The notes under the pieces: model-generated
Told to the model about the DNA's origin: nothing
Database searches by the model: none
The model's input: the letters and a program-made list of their open reading frames with translations, nothing else
In this document: positions 1-4,499 of the stretch, in pieces
Layout of the letters: each line of letters opens with the position of its first letter
How positions within the stretch are numbered: the stretch's first letter is position 1
Assembly (NCBI GenBank): GCA_030642885.1
Contig: DAOWMX010000139.1
Coordinates: 1-6,155, forward strand
DNA from: Anaerolineales bacterium
Lineage (GTDB): Bacteria; Chloroflexota; Anaerolineae; Anaerolineales; E44-bin32
Reading direction: 5' to 3'
Length of the DNA: 6,155 bases
Made by a program: the position numbers and the translations under genes

Positions 1-287
1 CCACACGCACGGAAAAGCCAAGGAGCCCCTACTCTATCGCCCACTAACGGATCATTAACGCCCGATCCGACGGCGGTCACCGTGCCAATCACTTTATGCC
101 CGGGGATCACGGGAAAGATTGGCGGGATGATCTCCCCCTCTACAGTGTGCAAATCCGTGTGGCAGAGTCCGCAGACACTCACTTGAAGGAGCACTTCCCC
201 CTCACCTGGCTTGAGTTCACCCAAGTCAACCAACACCAAGGGTTTCTCATCAATAGGTGCGGCACAGCTTAGTTGCATAGCATGCAT
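1..287 (-). CDS. Zinc-dependent alcohol dehydrogenase, N-terminal part (runs off left edge)
   Basis: This is the first 95 codons of a medium-chain, zinc-dependent alcohol dehydrogenase, which oxidises alcohols or reduces aldehydes with NAD(P). The visible part is the GroES-like catalytic domain. It shows CGLCHTDLH (residues 39-47), where Cys42 is the expected catalytic zinc ligand and Thr44 the proton-relay residue, then IPGHKVIG (61-68) with the zinc-ligand His64, and GDRVGAPWL (83-91). The pattern resembles the AdhA/AdhP-like branch. The residue after the ligand histidine is Lys65, where the superfamily usually has Glu. The ATG at 287 is chosen because AAGGA lies 8 bases upstream of it; Met4 (278) is an alternative. 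The Rossmann domain and the structural-zinc cysteines are mostly outside the window, apart from Cys95 at the edge. The family is certain; the substrate cannot be told. Confidence 0.9.
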   Translation of the reverse strand, partial: MHAMQLSCAAPIDEKPLVLVDLGELKPGEGEVLLQVSVCGLCHTDLHTVEGEIIPPIFPVIPGHKVIGTVTAVGSGVNDPLVGDRVGAPWLFRAC

Positions 288-653
288 CTTTACATTCCTT
301 CGAACCATTAACGTATCTCTATCGATGCAATCTCACTCGCCGGTTTCCTGTTAGAGATGAGGTTAAGAAAGCCAGCAAACCTACTATACACTTTTTTTTA
401 CCTGCGATGATTCGCTGCTCGTAAGGGTTCCTGCCCTTTAGCGAGCTTATCCCCATAGGTGTAGCACTAATCAATGGGTGGATTGCTGTAGAGCTGAATA
501 AGAATGCGTTATTCCAAACGATAAGCCCTCCTCACTGAGCCGGTTTCGCTCGACACACTAAAGGGGCTGCCTGAGTCATTATCAGACAGCCCCATTGAGG
601 GCATTCTTCTTGGGGAAAATTAACAGACCGGATTCGGGTAACTGAGTTGTTCG
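288..653. other. Gene-free stretch between the alcohol dehydrogenase and ino1
   Basis: I see no coding frame with a ribosome binding site here. The stretch holds the upstream region of the alcohol dehydrogenase, a candidate TATAGT -10 box on the minus strand near 383-388 beside an A/T tract (391-398) but without a good -35, and the ino1 terminator hairpin at 563-593. It also has an imperfect direct repeat: CTCACT-CG-CCGGTTTC at 332-347 and CTCACT-GAG-CCGGTTTC at 531-547. No promoter can be assigned with confidence. Confidence 0.5.
563..593 (-). terminator. Hairpin downstream of ino1, probable terminator
   Basis: Two 12-base arms (563-574 and 582-593) pair with a single mismatch around a 7-base loop. 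The hairpin begins about 60 bases past the ino1 stop codon. Read on the minus strand, the stem is followed by only a short CTTTAG tract, so it is a weak intrinsic terminator. On the plus strand there is no T run at all, which favours the minus-strand reading. Confidence 0.5.
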
Positions 654-1754
654 CTACTTCTTGCTTTTCTTCTTCTTGGGACCGCGGATGAACGCTTCCG
701 TCTTTCTATGCGCTTCATCATCGCTATATTGCACCGGGGGCGTCTTCATGAAGTACGAAGATGGTTCAAGGATCGGTCCAGCTAGACCTCGATCAAGCGC
801 GATCTTGGCGCAGCGGACCGCGTCGATGACGACACCTGCCGAATTAGGTGAATCCCAAACCTCCAGCTTGAGCTCCAGATTCAGCGGGACATCGCCGAAG
901 GTAGTGCCCTCCATGCGAACGTAGCACCATTTCCGATCCGTGAGCCAGGGTACATAATCGCTTGGTCCTACGTGGATGTCCTCCGCAGATAGTTCATACG
1001 GCAGCTGACTCGTAACCGCACCCGTCTTCGAGATCTTCTTCGATTCGAGTCGATCACGCTCGAGCATATTGAAAAAATCCATATTCCCGCCAAAATTCAG
1101 CTGATAAGTATGATCCAGAACTACACCGCGGTCGACAAAAAGGGACGTCAGGACACGATGCGTAATCGTGGCGCCGACTTGACTTTTAATATCATCACCG
1201 ATGATTGGAAGGCCGCGTTCTTTAAAGCGACACGCCCAATAATCTGAGCTGGCGATAAACACGGGGATGCAATTGATGAAAGCACAGCCGGCATCAAGAA
1301 TCTGCTCAACATACCATTTCGTCGCCATCTCCGAGCCTACGGGAAGGTAACTCACGACAACATCCGTTTTCGTTTCTTTCAATATTTGTAGGATATCGGC
1401 CGTCGGACCAGGGGCTTTCTCCACAACCTGGGAGAGGTATTTCCCGATGCCATCGTGCGTCATTCCCCGGTGAACATTCACGCCCGTTTTCGGCACATCC
1501 GAGAACTTTACGGTGTTATTCGGGTGGGCGAAAATCGCCTCACTCAAGTCCTTGCCGACTTTGCCGACGACAACGTCAAATGCCGCCGTGAACTCGATAT
1601 CTCGAATGTGGTAGCCACCGATATCGACGTGCATCAACCCCGGTATGTTGTCGTTCAATTTAGCGTCTTTGTAATACTCGACGCCCTGAACCAGGGATGA
1701 AGCGCAGTTACCAACCCCAATGATCGCCACTTTGACCTTCTTGCTCGATGGCAT
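654..1754 (-). CDS. ino1: myo-Inositol-1-phosphate synthase (inositol-3-phosphate synthase)
   Basis: The enzyme is cytosolic and NAD-dependent. It isomerises D-glucose 6-phosphate to 1L-myo-inositol 1-phosphate, the first step to inositol lipids and inositol-based solutes or thiols. At 366 residues it matches the short actinobacterial/archaeal-type family (Mycobacterium Ino1 is about this size) rather than the roughly 500-residue eukaryotic form. Visible signatures are the Rossmann motif GVGNCASSLVQG (13-24), SYLPVGSE (135-142), NCIPVFIAS (161-169), the active-site segment GDDIKSQVGATITHR (186-200), NFGGNMDF (220-227), ESKKISKT (237-244) and WDSPNSAG (300-307). The C-terminus ends in a lysine-rich tail (GPKKKKSKK, 358-366). 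The ATG at 1754 is supported by GGAGGAG (1761-1767) six bases upstream. The gene stands alone and is divergent from the sensor kinase. The lipid or solute it serves cannot be read from this window. Confidence 0.97.
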   Translation of the reverse strand: MPSSKKVKVAIIGVGNCASSLVQGVEYYKDAKLNDNIPGLMHVDIGGYHIRDIEFTAAFDVVVGKVGKDLSEAIFAHPNNTVKFSDVPKTGVNVHRGMTHDGIGKYLSQVVEKAPGPTADILQILKETKTDVVVSYLPVGSEMATKWYVEQILDAGCAFINCIPVFIASSDYWACRFKERGLPIIGDDIKSQVGATITHRVLTSLFVDRGVVLDHTYQLNFGGNMDFFNMLERDRLESKKISKTGAVTSQLPYELSAEDIHVGPSDYVPWLTDRKWCYVRMEGTTFGDVPLNLELKLEVWDSPNSAGVVIDAVRCAKIALDRGLAGPILEPSSYFMKTPPVQYSDDEAHRKTEAFIRGPKKKKSKK

Positions 1755-1760
1755 TTCTTA

Positions 1761-1810
1761 CTCCTCCAGGAATTGCTAATCACTATAACGATCTGTAATG
1801 GGAGAAAGGA
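1761..1810 (-). promoter_or_regulatory. Candidate ino1 promoter and ribosome binding site
   Basis: On the minus strand a good -10 box, TATAGT (1782-1787), lies 17 bases from a weak -35, TCCTTT (1805-1810). Transcription would then start near 1775, giving a leader of about 20 bases that contains the strong Shine-Dalgarno GGAGGAG (1761-1767). The -35 overlaps the left arm of the 1797-1830 inverted repeat. The ribosome binding site is clear; the promoter is a prediction. Confidence 0.5.
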
Positions 1811-1830
1811 CTTGTTGTGTTTCTCCCATT
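1797..1830. repeat. Perfect 11-bp inverted repeat between divergent genes, candidate operator
   Basis: AATGGGAGAAA (1797-1807) and TTTCTCCCATT (1820-1830) are exact reverse complements separated by 12 bases, so the arm centres are 23 bp apart, about two helical turns. The repeat lies between the divergent ino1 and kinase genes, so it cannot be a terminator for either. It overlaps the candidate -35 boxes on both strands, which is the layout expected of a shared repressor or activator site. The protein that binds it, if any, is not identifiable here. Confidence 0.6.
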
Positions 1831-1866
1831 CCCCCTGCTATGCTACAATCGTACCTTGCTCAAGGA
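1815..1866 (+). promoter_or_regulatory. Candidate promoter and ribosome binding site of the sensor kinase gene
   Basis: TTGTGT (1815-1820) and TATGCT (1839-1844) are separated by 18 bases and would start transcription near 1851. The Shine-Dalgarno AAGGA (1862-1866) lies six bases before the ATG at 1873. The -35 runs into the right arm of the 1797-1830 inverted repeat. The boxes match the consensus only moderately. Confidence 0.45.
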
Positions 1867-1872
1867 TAATCT

Positions 1873-3153
1873 ATGGCTGAGCGTGTGGGTCAAATGAGTA
1901 AATCACAACGCCTTGAACGTCTGCTAGAGATCAGCCGCACTATGTCGGCGACCCTCGATCTCATTCAACTACTGGATATGATAATCGATGTTGCCTGCGA
2001 ACTCACTCAGAGTGAGGTCGCATCTATTCTCCTTTTCGATGCGAGCGCTGGAGTATTACGTTTTGAAGCCTCTCCCGGCATGCACCGCGATGATTTGCGT
2101 GAAATTAGTATACCGCTAGATTCGAGCGTTGCTGGCTGGATCTTCACAAACTCGAAGCCAATGGTTATCCAAGACGCACACAGCGATCCTCGAGTTTACC
2201 GCCGTGTGGATGAGATACTCAACTATGAGACCCAATCTATTCTCGGTGTCCCGCTCTCCGTGAAAACCGAAACGATCGGTGTGTTGGAGGCGGTAAACAA
2301 ATTAGATGATGCTGATTATACCGAAGACGATCTGGAGGTATTAGAGACGCTTGCAGCACAAGCTGCAATCGCAATTGAGAACGTACGCTTGCTCGCCAGC
2401 ATCCAGGAAACGAACGAGGAATTGAAGCGGCTCGATCGTATGAAGTCCGATTTCATCGCTATCGCCTCTCATGAACTCCGCACCCCACTGGGGTTAATCC
2501 TCGGACACGCGACATTTTTACAGGAATTTATCCCCCCTGAACACCAGGAGCAGATGGAGGTCATCATCCGCAGCGCGATGCGCCTCAAGGCGATCATCGA
2601 AGATATGTCTGCCATCTCCCACGATGAGCAGGGACAATCACGCGTTCGCAGAAAACCGTTTTCGGTCAGCCGGCTGGTTGAAGAAACGTTTAATCAATTC
2701 CGCGATTCTGCTAAAGAGAAACAGATCGAAATCGGTTTCGACATCCCTGAAGATGAAGCGTTAATCATGGACGGCGACCAGGAGAAAATAGAGGTCGCGC
2801 TCTCCAACCTGGTAGATAACGCACTCAACTACACCGATGCCGGTGGGCAGATCGGGATAAAAGCCGAGGGCGACGACGAGATGATTAAAGTCTTTGTTGT
2901 CGATACTGGAATCGGCATTCCGGAGAATGATGTTGAACGTGTTTTTGATCGCTTCTATCAGGTCGAATCTCATCTAACCCGGAAACACGGGGGTATGGGA
3001 TTAGGACTATCGATCGCCAAGGCGATGGTCGAGATGCACAACGGTCAGATTTGGTGCGAAAGCAAGGAAGGAACCGGAAGCCTGTTCTGCTTCATGGTCC
3101 CCGCCAATCAGGAAAAAGCTCAGAAAGCCGCGAGCGTTTTTCGCAGCGGTTAG
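1873..3153 (+). CDS. GAF-domain sensor histidine kinase, soluble, orphan
   Basis: This is a two-component sensor kinase of 426 residues with no signal peptide or membrane segment, so it senses in the cytoplasm. The order is an N-terminal helix, a GAF domain (about 27-172, ending in the typical LAAQAAIAIENVRL), a short coiled coil (about 174-192), a HisKA domain with H-box SHELRTP (199-205, phospho-acceptor His200), and a HATPase_c domain with N-box NLVDNALNY (312-320), G1 DTGIGIP (344-350), F-box FDRFYQ (358-363) and G2 GGMGLGLSIAK (373-383). All kinase boxes are intact, so it should be active. AAGGA six bases upstream supports the ATG at 1873; Met8 is a weaker alternative. No response regulator lies next to it, and no receiver domain is fused. 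The GAF ligand cannot be predicted. Divergence from ino1 may mean shared control. Confidence 0.95.
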   Translation: MAERVGQMSKSQRLERLLEISRTMSATLDLIQLLDMIIDVACELTQSEVASILLFDASAGVLRFEASPGMHRDDLREISIPLDSSVAGWIFTNSKPMVIQDAHSDPRVYRRVDEILNYETQSILGVPLSVKTETIGVLEAVNKLDDADYTEDDLEVLETLAAQAAIAIENVRLLASIQETNEELKRLDRMKSDFIAIASHELRTPLGLILGHATFLQEFIPPEHQEQMEVIIRSAMRLKAIIEDMSAISHDEQGQSRVRRKPFSVSRLVEETFNQFRDSAKEKQIEIGFDIPEDEALIMDGDQEKIEVALSNLVDNALNYTDAGGQIGIKAEGDDEMIKVFVVDTGIGIPENDVERVFDRFYQVESHLTRKHGGMGLGLSIAKAMVEMHNGQIWCESKEGTGSLFCFMVPANQEKAQKAASVFRSG

Positions 3154-3249
3154 GCACACCCCCTCGCACTCAAATCCTACAATCACTTATTGGGCGTAAA
3201 ATACCCCAGTTCTAGCTACTACAATTCCCATTATGTGGAGAGTGAAGTG

Positions 3250-3285
3250 CGAAAGCTCTGCTTTCGATCGCAGGCGCAGCCTGCG
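3250..3285. repeat. Two adjacent 7-bp hairpins with 3-base loops
   Basis: CGAAAGC-TCT-GCTTTCG (3250-3266) is followed two bases later by CGCAGGC-GCA-GCCTGCG (3269-3285). Both stems are perfect. There is no T tract after them, so a terminator for the kinase gene is unlikely. The form resembles REP-like interspersed hairpin elements. Confidence 0.7.
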
Positions 3286-3347
3286 GCTTGATGTTTGCGC
3301 GAGTGAACGAATAGATAGACCAATGAAGATGTTATAAAGCGCTTTTC

Positions 3348-3396
3348 TTCCCCCTATTGTCCCCCCATCGGTGGATTGTAGGGGATTTGGGGGGAA
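3348..3396. repeat. Inverted repeat made of C and G runs
   Basis: TTCCCCC (3348-3354) pairs with GGGGGAA (3390-3396), and an inner CCCC run near 3361-3366 can pair with GGGG at 3381-3384. The loop holds CCATCGGTGG. No T tract follows, so it is not a standard terminator. It may be part of an interspersed repeat. Confidence 0.45.
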
Positions 3397-3523
3397 TATA
3401 AAAAGTGGGTGCTAACGACTTCAATGATGTAGACGGAGAGAGATTTATACCGTTTTTCATACCCCCCCGCACCACCTTCCGAATGGGTAGAAATGCTTCC
3501 CTATACGCCTGAGTTCCAAAACC

Positions 3524-3550
3524 GGGCTCTGCCCAATCCGCTCCGGATTG
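3524..3550. repeat. Second pair of compact hairpins with 3-base loops
   Basis: GGGC-TCT-GCCC (3524-3534) abuts and shares one base with CAATCCG-CTC-CGGATTG (3534-3550). The first hairpin shares the GCTCTGC core with the hairpin at 3250-3266 while its outer stem differs. The architecture therefore recurs within 300 bases with different stem sequence. Confidence 0.6.
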
Positions 3551-3595
3551 CGTTTCAAAGGGGTAGAGAGTCCGAAGATACCTATATTTCCACAC

Positions 3596-3791
3596 ATTCG
3601 GATTTGCATAGTTGGTTTGAGTTAAGAGCTTGATGTTTAATCCGGGGGGTGTGGGTGCACTTCACTCCTTTCAACCTCTTTGTAAAGACACCCTGGTCTC
3701 TACGGGTTATGAACGCAGATTGGCAGTGGGCCGACACACGGGTCGGCTCTTACGATTTAATGGTGCGAGGCAAGGTAGCGCAAATCCGAAT
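3596..3791. repeat. 12-bp inverted repeat bounding 196 bases, possible structured RNA or small element
   Basis: ATTCGGATTTGC (3596-3607) and GCAAATCCGAAT (3780-3791) are exact reverse complements. Nested inside are TAAGAGC (3623-3629) with GCTCTTA (3746-3752), GGGTGT (3647-3652) with ACACCC (3688-3693), and a local hairpin GCCGAC/GTCGGC (3730-3747) that competes with part of the 7-bp pair. A TATATT box (3583-3588) would place a transcript start near 3595, but no -35 is visible and no T-tailed terminator follows. No flanking target duplication is seen. Its identity is unknown. Confidence 0.45.
3730..3747. repeat. 6-bp hairpin GCCGAC/GTCGGC
   Basis: Perfect 6-bp arms (3730-3735 and 3742-3747) surround a 6-base loop. 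There is no T tract after it. It lies inside the 3596-3791 inverted-repeat span. Confidence 0.6.
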
Positions 3792-3810
3792 TATTACCCA
3801 CCTCACCATT
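3759..3810. repeat. Bulged long-loop inverted repeat
   Basis: AATGGTG plus AGG (3759-3765 and 3768-3770) pairs with CCT plus CACCATT (3801-3810), leaving a 2-base bulge. Inside the loop GGTA can pair with TACC. It overlaps the right arm of the 12-bp inverted repeat (3780-3791), so the two pairings could coexist only in part. Confidence 0.4.
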
Positions 3811-3834
3811 CTTGCAGTCTCTTATCTAAGGGTT

Positions 3835-3876
3835 GCTGTAAGGCCGCTGTAAGGCGATGAGGTGTAATATTTACAG
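3835..3876. promoter_or_regulatory. Cluster of TGTAA half-sites upstream of the small TPR-like gene
   Basis: An 11-base tandem repeat, GCTGTAAGGC at 3835-3844 and again at 3846-3855, is followed by the inverted pair TGTAA-TAT-TTACA (3863-3875). That gives three TGTAA half-sites in one orientation and one in the other within about 40 bases, roughly 80 bases before the start at 3954. It looks like a binding-site array, but no regulator is identifiable. A weak promoter may overlap it: TTACAG (3871-3876), 17 bases, TAATAG (3894-3899). Confidence 0.4.
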
Positions 3877-3953
3877 TAGATATCCGTTATCAATAATAGG
3901 CACCCATACAGATCCATTGAATCACATGGATTAACACGAGGCAGGAGGCTTGA

Positions 3954-4160
3954 ATGGCCCCACAATCACTCACGACAATCGAAGAAGCAATGGAGTTCGC
4001 CTCCGAAGCAATCTCACGTGGAGAAATCCAAGCCGGAAAAGAAGCCCTAAGCTGGGTCCTTCAGCAATCACCTTCCCATCCAACCGCCTGGATGTGGATG
4101 GCGTGCTGCGTTACGGATGAATCCCAGAAACAAGATTGCTACCGCCGGATACCAAGCTAA
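3954..4160 (+). CDS. Short TPR-like protein, probably truncated or frameshifted
   Basis: The frame gives 68 residues. AGGAGG five bases before the ATG is one of the strongest ribosome binding sites in the window, so translation is likely or was so recently. Residues 8-65 read like the start of a tetratricopeptide protein: an AxxxGExxxGKEALxxVLQQSPSHPTAWMWMA helix pair, then the opening of a next helix (DESQKQDCYRRI). The frame stops right where the usual hydrophobic-acidic-Pro-Asn link would come. The +1 frame then continues with ANSAIAI (from 4156), which resembles the missing next repeat. A net loss of roughly 8-11 bases near 4152 would explain both facts. It may be a decayed gene or a genuine mini-protein. 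There is no signal peptide or membrane segment. The function is unknown; TPR proteins usually bind partner proteins. Confidence 0.6.
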   Translation: MAPQSLTTIEEAMEFASEAISRGEIQAGKEALSWVLQQSPSHPTAWMWMACCVTDESQKQDCYRRIPS

Positions 4161-4228
4161 CAGTGCGATTGCCATCTCACGAATAGTCGAGCCAAAACCT
4201 TTTCATCTGCTATTCTTCTTGAAGCTAA

Positions 4229-4251
4229 CACCCCAGGGTTTTCCTGGGGTG
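4229..4251 (+). terminator. Perfect 9-bp hairpin after the small gene, probable terminator
   Basis: CACCCCAGG (4229-4237) and CCTGGGGTG (4243-4251) pair perfectly around a 5-base loop, about 70 bases past the stop of the TPR-like gene. The following AATTTCATT is only modestly T-rich, so termination strength is uncertain. It also separates that gene from the tRNA promoter. Confidence 0.55.
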
Positions 4252-4322
4252 AATTTCATTAATCGCATGGGCACCTGAACCCCTTAGATCCACCCCAAAT
4301 TTATTCCTGAGCTCACTTCGCG

Positions 4323-4352
4323 TTGACCCCCTTGTCTAGTTAACGGTATACT
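4323..4352 (+). promoter_or_regulatory. Promoter of tRNA-Pro
   Basis: TTGACC (4323-4328) and TATACT (4347-4352) are separated by 18 bases and both are close to the sigma-70-type consensus. Transcription would start near 4359, only a few bases before the tRNA 5' end. This is the best promoter in the window. Confidence 0.8.
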
Positions 4353-4362
4353 CACGGTTCAG

Positions 4363-4436
4363 CGGGGCGTAGCGCAGCCCGGTAGCGCGCACGGTTCGGG
4401 TCCGTGAGGTCGCCGGTTCAAATCCGGCCGCCCCGA
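4363..4436 (+). tRNA. tRNA-Pro (anticodon CGG)
   Basis: The 74-nt cloverleaf folds completely. The acceptor stem is CGGGGCG/CGCCCCG (4363-4369 and 4429-4435), the D stem GCGC/GCGC (4372-4375 and 4385-4388), and the anticodon stem CACGG/CCGTG around loop TTCGGGT with anticodon CGG at 4397-4399. The variable loop is AGGTC, the T stem GCCGG/CCGGC encloses TTCAAAT, and the discriminator base is A (4436). G follows the anticodon, as usual in proline tRNAs. It reads CCG codons. CCA is not encoded (CTG follows) and must be added after transcription. It has its own promoter and terminator. Confidence 0.97.
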
Positions 4437-4442
4437 CTGTAG

Positions 4443-4474
4443 AAAAAAGAGCAGCTTTTATGGCTGCCCTTTTT
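4443..4474. terminator. Bidirectional intrinsic terminator between tRNA-Pro and the L,D-transpeptidase
   Basis: GCAGC (4451-4455) and GCTGC (4463-4467) form the core stem around a 7-base loop. An A run (4443-4448) precedes it and a T run (4470-4474) follows, so the stem can extend and a U tract follows on either strand. It serves the plus-strand tRNA and the minus-strand gene ending at 4500. Confidence 0.85.
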
Positions 4475-4499
4475 CATATCCTTTTACGAATACGTAGCT

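Larger units (their letters stand above)
3154..3953. other. About 800 bases without a convincing gene, rich in hairpins and repeats
   Basis: No reading frame here combines a start codon with a ribosome binding site and protein-like composition. The stretch instead contains two sets of compact hairpins with 3-base loops (3250-3285 and 3524-3550), a G/C-run inverted repeat (3348-3396), an 11-bp direct repeat (3286-3296 and 3628-3638), a 12-bp inverted repeat spanning 3596-3791, further hairpins at 3730-3747 and 3759-3810, a TGTAA half-site cluster (3835-3876), and the 6-bp inverted repeat ATCCAT/ATGGAT (3912-3917 and 3926-3931). It could be interspersed repeat debris, one or more structured RNAs, or the long upstream region of the small gene at 3954. 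The sequence alone does not decide. Confidence 0.5.

Noticed and set aside
423..438. Small hairpin AAGGG/CCCTT considered as a terminator
   Set aside because: It has only 5 bp and no T tract, and no plus-strand gene lies upstream for it to terminate.
661..924. Plus-strand open frame of 87 codons opposite the ino1 3' end
   Set aside because: It lies antisense to a clearly recognised enzyme gene and has no ribosome binding site or protein-like pattern.
1455..1700. Plus-strand open frame of 81 codons opposite the ino1 5' half
   Set aside because: It is a shadow of ino1 in another frame with no independent support.
2761..2973. Minus-strand open frame of 70 codons inside the kinase gene
   Set aside because: It is antisense to the conserved HATPase domain, so a coding shadow.
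3332..3595. Minus-strand open frame of 87 codons
   Set aside because: It starts with GTG without a Shine-Dalgarno, covers G/C-run and hairpin repeats, and its translation has no recognisable fold. It is better read as non-coding repeat sequence.
3630..3860. Two overlapping plus-strand open frames (3630-3860 and 3649-3852)
   Set aside because: They run in different frames over the same structured stretch, lack ribosome binding sites and have composition unlike a protein.
3154..3953. CRISPR array or known ncRNA (tmRNA, SRP RNA, RNase P, 6S)
   Set aside because: There are no regularly spaced identical repeats, and none of the sequence signatures of these RNAs can be seen.
4363..4436. tRNA-Pro as an integration site of a mobile island
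   Set aside because: No integrase gene and no direct repeat of the tRNA 3' end are visible in the window.
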